Shown: in pieces, positions 1 through 12,519 of the stretch
Layout of the letters: every line of letters begins with the position of its first letter
Numbering within the stretch: position 1 is the first letter of the stretch
Origin: Trichobilharzia szidati
Taxonomy: Eukaryota; Platyhelminthes; Trematoda; Strigeidida; Schistosomatidae
Direction of reading: 5' to 3'
DNA length: 64,000 nucleotides
NCBI GenBank assembly: GCA_944472155.2
Contig: OX235273.1
Span: 105,360,582 to 105,424,581 of the forward strand
The notes under the pieces: generated by a model
Told to the model about the DNA's origin: nothing
Database searches by the model: none
What the model saw: only the letters and a program-made list of their open reading frames with translations
Position numbers and translations under genes: made by a program

Positions 1-53
1 ACTTCCTTCAGATTTCTCCTGGTGGTACCGCTGCTTATATATATAATATATAT

Positions 54-400
54 TGGTTCAAGGGGATCGGCAGAAAGCCTCTCGTGCTAGTCGGCACTCG
101 TCAGCAAGGCGTATTTGTAGCCTTGAAGGAACACATATCCCCTCGCTCAAGATTGTAGATACGCTTTGCTGACCTGGTGACTGCCAAATAGCACGAAACC
201 TAGGTGCAAGGTTTCATGACGATTGCATTCAACCATCTGATAACAAGACATCAGAGTTCACCTTGACGGCAAACCACCTAGAATGGTGGCCACATTGCAA
301 ACTTGACTGATAGAATTCAGTCTGCACCAAACAAAGGACTAGACACATTACACTAGTTACTAAATAGTTTCCACTCAGTCTACTGGTCAAGATGAGCTGA
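54..400. repeat. Foldback (MITE-like) repeat, family F, copy 1
   Basis: Bases about 60-130 and 148-235 are imperfect inverted copies of each other: both carry GCAAGGCGTAT-like and TAGTYGGCACTCG-like blocks in opposite orientation. The part after them (260-370) contains the block TGATAGAATTCAGTCTGCACC, which recurs at 5.6, 25.8 and 42.4 kb. No ORF is present. The inverted ends suggest a non-autonomous DNA transposon or foldback element, but no transposase was matched to it and the superfamily is not known to me. Confidence 0.6.
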
Positions 401-1300
401 AAATCAGCAACCTTGACATTGTTTATTCCTTTTTCATAGTTTCTTTTATTGAATTATACTCATTGGAAGCCAAAAGATAACAATACAAAATCTAAGCAAT
501 AAGATCACTAAACCTCTCAGCAGAAGAAAATGATTTTTTGTAATTAATATTTAGTTTTAAACGGTTGAAAAAAATTGGAAAATAGTGAGTTTTAATTCGT
601 CAGAACTAGTTTGATTAGAGTCAGATTCTTGTATGTTAAGCTTATCACCGTACAGGAGAACAGTTTAACTTGCTCACAGGAAAATTTCCATCAAACTGGT
701 GCACAAAGTAATCGGATTTCTATTGTGAAAACATTCATAGAGACTAATAATTTCCAAAGAAACTTCTTTTTTATCTTGATTTTCTAATGCAGTTAGCAAT
801 AGTATTAATCAAACAAACTTGCCAGATGGTTGAGACTTCTGTTCATATAATACATTTCATATTCACGTGCATATGATAATAAGCAACACGCGGAAGTTTT
901 CTTTACCTCAGATTCTCAGATTGATTGCATAACTGACAGCGATCGGTGGATCAGTTGTAGAGTGAGTACCTATTACTTGCGGAGGTTTAGCTTAAATTCC
1001 AGGATGGAAGACCTCTAGACCACGTCCAGTTTACTAGCTCATAGTAAACTCAGAGATGAGGGAAGGTTAAGAGCGGGGATAGCGACCTCACCTCAATGCT
1101 TGAAACCATGTGAATCAAAGGCATGAAAACATCAGTACCACTGTTAAATTATTCTCTAGGCTATCTTTTGGCTTCTTCAATTCTTCATATAATCCTATTT
1201 GTAAGTGAGCGTTAGCATACTTGGTAGAGTAGAGGTTTATGCGTCTAAGTAAACATGAAAATATGAACATATTCTAAGTATTTGATTTCTAGAAAGATAT
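401..1300. other. AT-rich sequence, nothing recognised
   Basis: No long ORF, RNA gene or named repeat could be recognised here. The stretch ends at the ATT-rich tail of the CR1 element on the minus strand. Confidence 0.5.
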
Positions 1301-1302
1301 TT

Positions 1303-2308
1303 AATAATAATATTAATAATAATAGCTTTATTCCAAACAGTATTTGTGGTACAGGTATGGAATTTTCAGCGTGCATTACAATATTGCATCTAGTTACCTC
1401 ATAAATTTTATAAGATTTTTAAATCAAAAAGAAACAATCCAAAAAATAATAAAAAATAACAGCTTTGCGTTTACAGTTTTAAACAATGCACCACAGGATA
1501 TGAAATATAAAATTAGTGTGTAATAGAAGATGTGAACGACAATATGATAGCAACACAGAAAGGAGAACAAAAGCTAATGGGAACTATTTGTTAGAGTGCC
1601 GCAGTAAGTTGATCGTGTCATACCTAACAGTTTTCTCATCACATAACAGCTGTGCCAGATAAGGTATTGTGGAGATTTTGTACTTGGTAGTCCTAGCATA
1701 TAGCCTCCTATAGTTGCTTCTAGTTCTACCAGATGAAATGCAAGGAGAGAGCTGCGTATAGAGAGGGTGTTCGGGGTCTGACAATATAGAATTCGCTAGT
1801 TTCTTACATGACATTATACGTCTATCCACAATGGTGTTAACCAGTTGTTTTAACGATATCCCACTTCCCCTACTAACAGCCTTTAGTGCCCTACGCAGCA
1901 AAACAATGTCTCTCTTAAGTAGTCCAGGAAAGGTTAATGGGGAGCAGTAAAGAGGGATGGTTAGAATACAAGAATTGACAAACTGAGAAAGCAAAGACTG
2001 CTTTATACCAGACTGCCTTAACTTCCTGACGTAGAACGTTAAGCGAAACATTTTTCTAGTAATTAGCAAGATGTGAGAGGACCAGGAAAGATCGGAGGAA
2101 ATACTCAGTCCAAGGTACTTGACATTAGATGTAATTTCAACCTCTATGCCGTCAATGATAGTGGGGCCATGTGAACTAGCTAGTTGCTGTAGGTCACGTT
2201 TTCATGTGAAGGTGAAATTTACTACCTGACATTTAGACGGATTTAGCTTAAGACCGGTTGAAGAGGACCACTGACTAATTTCCGACAGAAAGTAATTTAA
2301 TTTGGAAA
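1303..2308 (-). mobile_element. CR1-like LINE (SR1 type), 5'-truncated 3' end, copy a
   Basis: The minus strand encodes the C-terminal part of a CR1-clade reverse transcriptase followed by about 260 bases of 3' UTR and an (ATT)n-like tail at 1303-1325. It is very similar over its whole length to the copy at 49.37-50.62 kb. A single TGA at 2202-2204 breaks the frame where the other copy has CGA (Arg), a CpG-type transition. The copy stops abruptly at about 2308, where an oppositely oriented CR1 fragment begins, as expected for incomplete reverse transcription. Confidence 0.88.
1584..2069 (-). pseudogene. CR1 reverse transcriptase, C-terminal fragment
   Basis: This 161-residue open stretch is the C-terminal region that follows the RT domain in CR1 LINEs. 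It begins in the block KMFRLTFYVRKLRQSGIKQS and ends NLLRHSNK before a stop. It matches residue for residue, with scattered changes, the end of the 337-residue frame at 49660-50673. The RT catalytic motifs lie upstream and are absent here. The ATG at 2069 is an internal methionine, not a natural start. The gene is dead: it lacks endonuclease, RT core and promoter. Confidence 0.85.
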
Positions 2309-3010
2309 AATTTCGTTCAACCCTCTACTTAGGGAAGTTTATACAATGTTGCGATCACACAGTATCTACATATACAGTTTGTTAATTGCTGTATCCTTCA
2401 TATCCTTCTTTATTTCTCCACGTCAGTCTTCCCTGCGCGACTTAAGAAAGACTGCGTCATTCTCTGAAAACCTCTATAACCTGGCACCACAGCAAGTGTA
2501 GTGTAGGTAAACCAACTTCATAATACTCTTGTACATAGAAACATGGAGTCATGCAAGAAATCACTGAATATCATATTGTCACACTCACAGAATCCTCTCA
2601 ATACACATCTCTCTGCTTCCATGCCATCAGTTAAACCAGAAGCAACTACAGAAGACTTTGTGCTTGGACGACCAAGTATATTGACTGCACAATACCACCT
2701 TATTTAACATGGACATATCCCGTGTGATGAGAACAATGTAGGGCAGAAAACTACCAGCCTACTCACAAACACTGAGTAAACGGCCCCTTTCCATTCATTA
2801 TCATATTTTCGTTAGTATTTTCCATTAAATTCTGATATTATATTCATCTTTAAATCGAACATTATTTTGTTCATGTAAGTACACTGTTTATTTATTTCCC
2901 CTTGTAGTACGTGAGAGGAGAAAACTGGGTGTAATTTTGTATACATGCTGAAAATTTCATAATTGCATCAAATGTACTGTTTGGAACAAACCTATTATTA
3001 TTAGTACTGT
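2308..3010 (+). mobile_element. CR1-like LINE 3' end, diverged subfamily, copy b
   Basis: The plus strand from about 2310 carries a decayed CR1 3' region ending in a 3' UTR and ATTATTATTAG tail near 3000. It aligns, in inverse orientation, with the minus-strand copy at 6.7-7.9 kb (shared blocks around 2335-2460 and 2640-2780). Frames are broken. The copy meets copy a head to head at about 2308. Confidence 0.7.
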
Positions 3011-3540
3011 TATTTTCCTTATCGTATTAAACCCTTGAGTGAGATATTTTATTCTCCTGAATATACTTAATTAAAAATAAACTTAATAAAATCCATGCTA
3101 CACTCATTGTTCTAAAATCTGTACTTGCTCTTCTGGTTTAAGATACATAAGCCGTAGTCAGAGAATGCTTTCCCAACGGATAGAAGAGTACATGCAAGCA
3201 TGATATTGTGATACAGAATGGAAAGGTGTAAGAATTCTCTATTATACAACACTTGATCAGCTATTGTCAATCTGTCCACTCCGATAATAATTTTGAAGTC
3301 ATCTTTAGTACTGATCGTCGATCGAGAGGTGATTTGGAAACTACTTCGTTACTACTACTAAGGGGTGCCGCCAACAATTATACATCTTATCCCGCAGTTG
3401 TACGACAATGCTGCGTGTCAAGTTTATTCACATCAGGAAACTAACGGAATCCTTCGAAGCGAAGATGAGAGTACGACAAGACTGCCTACCTACTATATCC
3501 AATGATTTTCGTGATTTCGGTAAACTGGATAATGCAACAG
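3011..3540. other. Unassigned sequence between LINE fragments
   Basis: Only short frames (longest 63 codons at 3253-3444) with no recognisable motif. Nothing further is seen. Confidence 0.4.
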
Positions 3541-4425
3541 ACAGCTAGCGGGCCACGAGGAGACAAGAATAAAATAGACCAACAAAAAATCTTGGAGGAC
3601 CTGGATTTTGTTGACGATATATAACTGAATCCTCAAAAACTGGAAGATTTGCAAGTGAAAAGCAACAACTTAGCAGAAGAAGCATCCACAAAAGATAGGA
3701 CTCCAGTTTAACGTAGGGAAGACAGAGGTGATGAAGATTCATGACCAACAGGAACAGCAACGTTAGCAGACAACAATCAGCCAGCATAAATGGGAGGAAT
3801 CTGAAAGAAGCAGCCTCCTTTACTTACCTACCCATCTACCTTCCTGGGAAGCATCGTTTCAACTACAGGCGGACAGAACTGACGAGGATATCAAAGCAGC
3901 GAGGTTTGGAAAAGCAAGGTAGTCTTTCATTACTCTCAAGTCTGTGTGTATGTCAACAGCACTCAGCATGATAATGAAAATAAGATCCGGATTTTCAACT
4001 CCAATGTGAAGTCAGTGCTACTTGCTTTACGGATCAGAAACTTGGCACCTCATGAGGAGCACTTAGAACAAACTACACACCTTCATCGATAGCTGTCTTC
4101 GCTCATTACTCAAGATCAGATAGCCAGAAAAGATCAGCAACAGGGATCTCTAATAGCAAACCAACCAGGAACTGATGGTGCAACAAATATGGAGGATGAA
4201 ATGTAGGTGGATTGGCCATACTTTGTGAAAACAAACCATCAAGTGACATTACATGGCAGGCCATCACTCTATTGGAACCTGAATAGGAAGCGGCGAGTTG
4301 GTCGTCCAAGGGTGACTTGGAGGAGGTCATGTGAAGAGCAGATAAAAAATGTGGGCAGACGTGTTGCCAGGTAAAAGCGTTGACAGAGAACCGAACGCAG
4401 AGACGTGCAAACAATAAGAATATAT
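3541..4425 (+). mobile_element. RTE-like LINE (SR2/SjR2 type) 3' half, decayed
   Basis: The plus strand encodes, across frameshifts, the C-terminal half of an RTE-clade reverse transcriptase. The catalytic block reads LEDLDFVDDI near 3594-3625 (family [FY][AV]DD). It is followed by a GRNLKEAASFTYL block at 3795-3830 that resembles the usual SFTYLGS motif, then by residues recalling LLYGSETW near 4010-4040 and the conserved 3' block near 4090-4420. No intact frame exceeds about 100 codons. RTE elements need an APE endonuclease and RT; neither is complete here, so the copy is immobile. Confidence 0.8.
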
Positions 4426-4876
4426 ATTAATAATATAACAGAACTGATGCTAACTGATCACGTTTCTTCTTTCATTTGGTTTTAAACATCTAATGACATT
4501 GGAGGCCTTGATTGTCCATGCATTTAAACCAGACATTTGTTTACAAAGGAAGTATTTACAGTCTGCCTTATTTTCGCCTTTATTTATTTAGTTAGTCCAC
4601 TTTATTTTCTGTCATGACTGCTATTATTATTAGTCGCAACTTGAACAGTTTCCGGTGTTACTAAATTTGTCCTATTTAGTTTTATTGTAAATCAGTAAAT
4701 ATTTTCCTGTCTTAAATTATATTCTATCAGACTTCTCATCATGTTATGCAGTATTTGTATTTGACTATTAATCCCATTAATTTTGCATGCCATTGAAAGA
4801 TCTATACACTCTATGAAGTAAGAATTATTTGCTGTACCACTTGATACTTAATTACGATTATAATCACAAACGTTTA
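4426..4876. other. AT-rich sequence, nothing recognised
   Basis: No ORF or repeat family was recognised between the RTE 3' end and the tail of the next CR1 copy. Confidence 0.4.
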
Positions 4877-6010
4877 ATAATGATAATAATAATATGCTTT
4901 ATTCCAAAACAGTACTTATGATACATTAGTGGAATTCTCAGCATTTCGTACAATATTACTGCATCTAATTTACTCAATGACAGTGAAAAAAAGTGGTGTC
5001 ACAGGACATGTGTTACCAAAATTGATAAAAGCCGCCTTTTAGTATTTGCAGTGACAGTAAAGTCAAAAATGTCCAAAAAGTGTAAAATAATGATAATAAT
5101 AATATGAATAGCTAAAATTATAAGTCAGTTGAAATAGTGTCATCATAGATTACAAACAGGAGAGGATAAAATAGTCAACTGTTTTGCTAAAAACACAGTA
5201 AGTTGTAAGTCTCACGCTTAACACTGTCTCTATCACACAGAACGTGGGTGGGCCAATTAGGATATCTCTGAGTTTTTGTAATTGGTTGCACATGCATCTA
5301 ATCTTTGATAATGACTTTTAGTCCAAACTGATGAGAAGTGGCAGTAAAGAGTGTGTTAGGATTTAGACCATGAGTTCAAGTGTCTGCAGACTACATCTGT
5401 AACGAGCCGACCTTGTGACACACTGCATACTCTACTGATAACCATAAATACCCTTCTCAGTATGACAAAGATGGTTGGAGGCAATCGGCAGGAAGCCCTG
5501 CTTGACTCAGGTTTCATGCTAGTTGGCACTCGTCAGAAACCCTGAAGGAACTCATGTCCAAGTGAGTTCTGCAGTCAAAGACGTTGTCACTGAGCACGTT
5601 GCAAAGCTGACTGATAGAATTCCGTTTTTATCATCGAAAGGATAAGACACATCATACTAGTTTCCAATCAAAGTATAACATTGTCCTTTTCGAGTATCCC
5701 AGGAAAGATTAAGGAGGAACAGTAAAGTACAATAGGTAACATGCGAGAGTTAAGAAATTATAAATGGGTAAGCCGAGTGATACCTGTCTTGTCTGAACTT
5801 TTTAATTTAGAAGGTTATACGGAACATTTTCTTAGAAAACAACAAGATATGGAATTTCCAAGAAAGGTTAGATGACAGAACTATTCCCGGATATTTCATG
5901 CCTGACGTAATTTCTATTTCAATGCTCTCTATGCTATAAGCATCGTCTGAAAGAACTCGTTCGTGTATATCACGTCCATGACAAAAGGATGGAGTTATTT
6001 TTGCTTGAAT
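4877..6010 (-). mobile_element. CR1-like LINE 3' end, interrupted by a foldback repeat, copy c
   Basis: An (AATAAT)n tail at about 4877-4895 is followed by the CR1 block GCTTTATTCCAAAACAG and a decayed CR1 C-terminal region to about 5370. The element resumes at about 5690 with the block corresponding to copy a 1915-2060 (CCAGGAAAGATTAA-like) and runs to roughly 6010. The 5462-5695 interval is a family F foldback repeat, so the CR1 copy is older than that insertion. About 130 bases of CR1 expected at the junction are missing or unrecognisable. Confidence 0.65.
5462..5695. repeat. Foldback repeat, family F, copy 2
   Basis: It starts with GGTTGGAGGCAATCGGCAGG and continues through the TAGTTGGCACTCGTCAG block and a TGACTGATAGAATTC block shared with the copies at 54, 25555 and 42240. 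It lies within a CR1 3' end. Confidence 0.7.
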
Positions 6011-6290
6011 TTCTTCAGGAAGTATAGTTTCTTAAAAAATCAGATATATATGTGATTCTTCAGCTTGAAAATAAATTCACTGAAAACGGTTCTATTCGCT
6101 TAATATTGTGTCCATAATTTCAAAATGGGAATTATAAAATTATTGCATAGATGGAAATGTCTTGGTTTATCTAGAAAGAAAAATGGATGCAGTTCTACAG
6201 GATCAGTCTAAAAATTCAAAATAGCTATGCTTCAAATAGTATTTTGCTTCATTTAAACATAGGAATAGAATTCTTGTCCTGTGTGGGTTT
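6011..6290. other. Unassigned sequence
   Basis: No coding motif and no recognised repeat. Confidence 0.35.
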
Positions 6291-6291
6291 G

Positions 6292-6526
6292 TTTTTATTC
6301 CTTTACGTTCCCAGTGGAATATTACGCGCCAAGCTAGAAACTTGAAGTTTCAGTTGCAGTGGTATTTATTTTTACGGGATGGGGTTGCTAGCCTTATGCT
6401 TAACGTTTCCTCTTTACCAGTCTTATTACTGGGTTGGCGAGGTGAAGGAGTGTGTTGGCCGGTGATCGAACCCCAGACCATATACATGATCGGCGAGCAT
6501 TCTACCCTGTGTGCCACCGATGCACA
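6292..6526 (-). repeat. tRNA-derived SINE (family T), copy 1
   Basis: On the minus strand this starts with a tRNA-like head near 6526 holding a B-box-like GGTTCGATCAC relative, then the AGCCTCATCC-type body, and ends in the tail that pairs CTAGCTTG with a short inverted copy before GTTCCACTGGGAACG. It aligns along its length with the better copy at 23031-23262. It is a non-coding retroelement whose tail matches RTE LINE 3' ends. The overlapping 91-codon plus-strand frame at 6342-6617 is a chance frame. Confidence 0.85.
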
Positions 6527-6719
6527 GTCCTGTGTGGTAAAGTATAATAATGATAGATTACTACTAATAACAGAATCGCACCCATTTTTCTCTTCACGTA
6601 CTATAAGGGGGAAATAATTGAACAGTGTACTTGCATGGACAAAATATTGTTCGATATGAATATGAATATAAAACTAGAATTTAGTGGCAAATACCAACCA
6701 CAATATAATAATGAATGAA

Positions 6720-7960
6720 AGAATGGAAAGTGGCCGTTTACTCAGTGTTTCTGATTAGGCTGGTAGTGTCCAGACCTAAATTTTTCTCATCACAGGGAAT
6801 ATGTCCTTGTTAAATAAGGTGGTATTGTGCAGTCATTATATTTAGTCGTCAGAACATAAAGACGTCTGCAGTTACTCCTCGTCCCACCTGATGATATTCA
6901 GTGATTTCTTGCATGAGTCCACGTTTCTGTATACAAGAGTATTAAGACGTTGATTTAGTTACGCCACAATCGTCGTGGTGCCAAGTTGTAGAGGTTTTCA
7001 GAGAGTGACACAGTCTTTCTTCAGTGGCTTAGTAAAGATGAAGTGTGAAGAATAAAGAATATTAGGTAGGATGCAAGAATTAACAAACCGTGTGTGTAGA
7101 TACTGTGTGATCGCAGCATTATGTTAGCTTCCTTACGTAGAACATTGAACGAAATATTTTTCTACAAAGTGTCATGATATGGAAAGACTAGGAAAGATCA
7201 GAGGAAACAAACAATCGAAGATATTAAACATTCGACTTAATTTCAACTTCTTTGCCATCTATTATATAAGAATCTTTGAAGTGAACCAGTTCATTTAAGT
7301 TACACTTGTGTCTAAAATTGAAACTAACAGCCTAATATATGAAGGGAAAATTAAGTATAAGATTATTTGAAAACGATGGCTGACTAATTTCTATTGAAAC
7401 GTTATTAATTTTTGAACAATTTGGATGAGAAGTAACGGGCATAAAAACAAGGAGATTATCGGTATACTTCAGAAAATTGGCTACGTCAACACGGGTCAAG
7501 TAACTTAAAATGAAATAAGACAGAAAAGTAGAAAGAACAACGTTTTGAGGTACACCAGCTATAGTAAGTGGAGCAGTGGAGGACTTCTCAGTGTAGAGAG
7601 CTGTAGTTCTGAAAAGTTATATGGATAGGTGAAGAGAGACACAGGTTGATTGCTGATCGTTGTTCCTCAGAATCTAGTCAACTGTGATACCAAAAGTTTG
7701 GAAAATATTATTACCAATAAAATCAAAGGATAAGAAACGGTTGAATTCTATTAGCATGGTATGAAAGTTATTTGGATAGATTGATTTGTATAATGGAATT
7801 AAATTGTCCTGGAAACGCCATCAGTAAATAATACTGTATGACTGTGTGTCTGTTGAAAAGACTATTATTCGTCAGCTTCAGATGTTATTATTACATTGTT
7901 CTGTAAATGAAATACGATCTTACGAAACTTCGCGAATCTGGGAGCCTACTCAAACTGATT
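6720..7960 (-). mobile_element. CR1-like LINE 3' half, decayed, copy d
   Basis: The minus strand carries a diverged CR1 reverse transcriptase. The RT metal-binding box reads KYTDNLLVFMPV near 7440-7490 where active copies have KYADDL, so both catalytic aspartates are affected. The AGVPQ motif is still readable near 7540-7560. Downstream blocks continue to 6720. The frame is broken many times. It is the same subfamily as 2308-3010. Confidence 0.7.
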
Positions 7961-8100
7961 TAAAATCTATCCAACTCCCTGTATCATAAAACTGCCAGAC
8001 GGGTTAAGGAAGTTCTTACATCCCTGAGGAGTTAATTTATCATAATACTCCAAATACATTATAAAGTATTGATTTGCAGAAATTTGATTGATTATAGGAT

Positions 8101-8335
8101 TAGAACTCATGGACCACTAAGTCAGGTCTTATATCAGGTCTCAGTTGCTGAATAGTCTAAGACCTCACTTTGTACCCGGAAGGTCACGGGTTCAAACTCT
8201 GGCAGTGGATGCATACTGCTAAAGACTCCCAAAATGAAAACTGAACAACTGTGCAGTACTCCCTGGGGGGGTATTTGCAATGGTTCTATAAATGACATCA
8301 GCTTGTGACCAATCCTCTACATTCATATTAGATCA
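8101..8335 (+). repeat. Sm-alpha-like SINE, copy 1
   Basis: The order is an A-box-like TTGCTGAATAGTC, then the B box GGTTCAAACTC near 8188-8198, then a decayed hammerhead-like segment at 8217-8245 (CTGCTAAAGACTCCCAAAAT). It matches the clearer copy at 22795-23015. The ribozyme core is too mutated to be active. Confidence 0.75.
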
Positions 8336-8640
8336 ATTCGAATTACTTAACATTTTTGACACCATGAATATATATATATATAATTTCAAGCTGAACTTGT
8401 TTTAGAATCCATCATGTTGACTTTCAGAAAAGGTAATTATCAATAAAATGGAGTAGGAGTGGTGTTCCATACATTTCGAATCAACAGAAATTAGAATTTG
8501 AGCATCACACTAAACCCTTACTCACTGGCTTTAGTTAAAAACACATAATCAACCCGGAATTTGAAACTGCCTACATCAACTTTTCTTGTATAATTATGAG
8601 GAGGAGAAGGGGCACTGTTAAAGTATCACACGGTCCTTAA

Positions 8641-8876
8641 TTTTTTTTCTATCCTTCACGTTCCCCAGTGGAACATAGGGCTTCAAGCTAGTATCTTGAA
8701 GTTTCTATAGCAGTGTTTATTTTACAGGATGGGGTTGCTAGCCTCATACCCAACCTTTCCTCTTCACCAGCATTATTTCTGACTTAGCGAGTTAAAGGAG
8801 TGCGTCGGCCGGGGATCGAACCCTGGACCATGTGCATGGTCGGCGAGCGTCCTAACCGCTATGTCACCGACGCACA
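8641..8876 (-). repeat. tRNA-derived SINE (family T), copy 2
   Basis: A well-preserved copy. Reading the minus strand from 8876: GTGCGTCGGTGACATAGCGG (A box within), then the B box GGTTCGATCCC near 8813-8823, the body, and the tail ending GTTCCACTGGGGAACG at about 8660. A T-rich run at 8641-8648 is the A-rich end of the minus-strand SINE. Confidence 0.9.
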
Positions 8877-8879
8877 GGT

Positions 8880-10100
8880 CCTTAAATCTAATCCCTACAT
8901 ATAAAAAGTTGAAAAATGTCATATATATTAAAGAAAAAAAAGCATCATTGTATCAAGACTGTACAAGATTAAAGACTTACTTTTGCCTTTTTTAGATCCA
9001 GTCGTTGCTCCATACATGATTCAGGGAATTCCACTCTATCTTTGAATCGACTCAAAAAATATGTTACAAGACTCAAGTAAGCACACACACACACACGCAA
9101 CAAGGAGAAATTGACAAAATCCAATGTATCTTTAAGTATGCTCACAGTTTATTCGACTTCAGTGTATAAGCAAGCGTCAACGAGAAATATAATCACTGAG
9201 TAGAGTGGTGAGTTTAATGTACACTTATATGAATCTTTCAAAAATCATTCAATTTTGAGAAATATCCTTTTAAACATACATTGAAATTAAAAAAAGTTTT
9301 AATCCGATCATAATAGAATAATAAATAGAATGAATACTTAGATATAGGTTCATATGTGAACAGCACGGAAGGTACGTTTATTCTCCCTAATTTATTATTA
9401 TTATTGTTATGATTATTTGTAAATTTAAAAATGTTTGAGGAATAGGATTACAACATTCCGATTTGGAGTCGGAGGAGGTGGCGGCGGGTGGAGGAATCAG
9501 TGATCACAGAATACACAACATAAAGGAAACAAAACTACTGCTTTAGTGAACTAATCACATTTGAGAAATTGTGTCTGTAGAAAGACAATAATAACAATAG
9601 TAAGATGAATACGTATACATGTAAGTAGGCAGGTTCACGTGTGTTTACCTTCTTGTATGTCTGTACCTCACTCCAATCTGTCCGTATTTCTACCTTGTTT
9701 TGTTGTTGTATACTGGAAAAACATAGAAGATGTATATTATTCACAAGATAGAATTCTGACCACACATAGAAAATCATGTGGGAAAACGATCATGTGTACG
9801 TATATACGCTAGTTCCATACATTCAAATATATCCATATAGGTCAATGATAGAAACGATTTGTAAAGCAGAAATCTTTGTATCCATGTTGACAATACGAGG
9901 TGGGGTAAATAGACCTTGTTTGTGTTGAAATTCTGATGCTTATTGTCATTGGTAGTTTGCGGGTGATATATATATATTATTTGTTATAGCTGTTCTCTAT
10001 TATTCATTTAAGATGGCTTCAAGACTGCGCATAGGCTTTCACCGTAGGCTATCACCAGCCCAACTGTGTCATTTCGCCTCTTCGATTCGACCGAAGAATA
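8880..10100. other. AT-rich sequence, nothing recognised
   Basis: Contains a short (AC)n run at about 9083-9098 and a GGAGGTGG-rich patch at 9468-9495. The 80-codon minus frame at 9535-9777 shows no domain and is probably chance. Confidence 0.4.
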
Positions 10101-10139
10101 AGTCTGCTCTTAATATTTCTTTTTGTATTTTTCTTGTAC

Positions 10140-10255
10140 ATTGAAGTTTCTGTAGCAGTTTGATTGATTTTTTGTGTGGTAGGGTCTCAAGCCCCACGAC
10201 CAACCCTCCCTCTGTCCCCGGGTTTGAGACTGGCTAGAAAACTAGTGAGCTAGTA
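10140..10255 (-). repeat. Degenerate SINE fragment, possibly family T
   Basis: The block TGAAGTTTCTGTAGCAGT at about 10142-10159 and a CTCAAGCCCCACGACCAACC-like body resemble the T-family SINE, but the tRNA-like head is lost. Weak support. Confidence 0.4.
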
Positions 10256-10260
10256 AGATA

Positions 10261-11000
10261 GGCGAGTTTTTATATAGTGTATAGCTTTTTCAAATCCATT
10301 TCTTTGACAACATTCATTTCATGTGTATTTTATAGAAGAAATGAGACAGCTGTTAGCTCACTTCAAGTGATACACGTGGACGAATTCCGCAACAATGGTC
10401 ACCCAATAGAGTAGAGTGTAGTTAATGCATCAAGTGCATAAACTGTAAAAGAGAGTGGTGGGAAATATTATGATGGCTAGTGTTTACATTGAATTTCCTT
10501 TTCAGTCTAATGATATATTTTGTAAAACTGCATGGTTATACCAAAAATAGGAAGTGGAAATAGTTTAGAAGCTGGTGTCTATGAATAATGAGTGTTTTTT
10601 CTTAAATTACAGTCGAATAAAAAGGAATGTGAGCTTTGCAAATTAATCAATTCAAGGAATTACCACTCGACCGAAGCACCTAACCAGACAGTTGGAAGGT
10701 AAAACGTTGGATGCTTTGAAGCGATATGGATCTGTGAACTGAATGAAGACAGGCCAAACCACGAAGACGGTATTCTTGTATTCAGATCAACTTAATCTAA
10801 CTGGCTAGCAAGCATTACTCTTTGATTTGAGTGTTGTCCATCTACTCATATCAGTCAATCAGTAGTGAATGGCATCGTGCGAGAACTACTATCTATCGCT
10901 TCACTTTTTGTTGGAGCGAAGTAACAAAATAGATGTCGTCAGTACCTTGTGAATCTGTCACACAAAACCAATAATCAGGGGATGTAATATTGTTCTTCTT
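10261..11000. other. Unassigned sequence
   Basis: No motif or recognised repeat; only short frames. Confidence 0.35.
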
Positions 11001-11002
11001 CC

Positions 11003-12140
11003 TTTGAATTTCGAGTGGAACATAGGGCTTCAACGAAACATCTCCGTTTCATCCGGTTCTCTGAAGTCCTCTTCAAATATCCCCACGACTCTCTATATGC
11101 TTTCATCTCCTCCACAGATAATTCCATCCATGTCACCCTCTACCAGACGCCAAACTTATTGTTTCCTCTTCGGGATCCACTAAAGCGGTGACCTGGCGCC
11201 CGACGTCACCTGACGGTCTCCTCAGAATGTGTCCGATCAGTTTCTATTTTTCCGGGCATGCATTTTGAGCAATAGATCCTTCTTTCTTCCCGCAATTTCT
11301 TGTTGCTTACTCTTTCTGGCCAGCCATCTGATATACAGAAGCAGTGACATCACCTAAAGGCTATTAGAAATGCTTTCCGTGACATACTGTCAAAGATTCT
11401 GACTCATGTAGAAGAACTAACTGACATGATTTGGGTGTTGTGACATCAGAATTTCATACTTTATGCTGAGTGTAAAATATTTACAAGCTGATCTCATAGT
11501 GGTGAAGGTCTGTCTTGTCTTCTTGATTCTGATTTTCACATACTCATCCGTATAGTCACCTGTGGTTGAAACGATTCTGCGTAGATAAGTTGAGGAAGTG
11601 ATCTCGTTCAAATTTCTTCCTCTGATAGTAATTAGTGTTTGATTTATTTGTTGGTAGATTGTCTTCATCACCTCTGTGTTGTCTACCTGCTTCTTCTGTC
11701 AACATGTTCACGTGTGAGCCTTCGAGTTTTCAGTGCTTGACACATAAACCGTCCAAAATATCCTTATCAGTTCAACGTATTTCTATCTTCTAGTTCTCCA
11801 CGCACGGTGTGTCGCATAATTCAGTCTACCACAGTTGGGAATATCATGGTCGATAGTAAATAGCCTTGTCTTACTCCTGTCTTCACGTCAAGGTCTTCGC
11901 TGAATTCACCGTTGTGTATCACTTGACATGTGTTACTGTCTTATAGCTATTGAATGATGCTGATAAAGATTTGGGGCATCATACTCCATAGTTTTGAAGC
12001 ATCTTCCAAAATACTTGAAAGCTAACACTGTCGAAGGCCTGTTCAAAGCCGACAAAGTTTAGGCGGATCGAGATATATAGTCGTATCTTCTGACTTTCTG
12101 AGAAATGACCATTTTCTTTCGTATTGTTTGTAACTAATCG
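11003..12140 (-). mobile_element. RTE-like LINE 3' half, decayed
   Basis: The minus strand reads as an RTE reverse transcriptase. Around 11825-11905 it gives DVKTGVRQGYLLSTMIFP, the conserved substrate-binding block before the catalytic box. The frame at 11417-11671 gives ITIRGRNLNEITSSTYLRRI and then blocks typical of the thumb region. The conserved 3' tail starts at about 11012 with TGAAGCCCTATGTTCCACTC in the element's sense. Frames are interrupted and the endonuclease part is absent. Confidence 0.8.
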
Positions 12141-12423
12141 TGCCATCATGCCATTTCAGTCACTGCTGATTCCATAAACTATAATTTTCATGCGAATTTT
12201 CCGGTGAACAGAGTAAAATCAGTGTATGTATTCTAAACTACTTACTACTATCTCGTATATTTTAGGCTATTTTCAGATGAAGAGAAGCTTGGAATTAAAG
12301 ATTGTGGGTATTTTATACGGTAAATAGTGCTCTAAATTGATTATGCGAATCTGAAAACATTATTTCCACTTGAATTTACCTAAAGTACATAAGTATAATA
12401 ACCATAAGCAATCGGAACATGAT

Positions 12424-12442
12424 GAATATATATATATATATT
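12424..12442. repeat. AT dinucleotide microsatellite
   Basis: A short TATATA run between LINE fragments. Confidence 0.8.
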
Positions 12443-12519
12443 CGTAGTCATTGCTTCCTAACTCCAACTGCTGACTTCACCCACTCAGGAATTGACTTGC
12501 TACCAGGGAATAATTTCGT

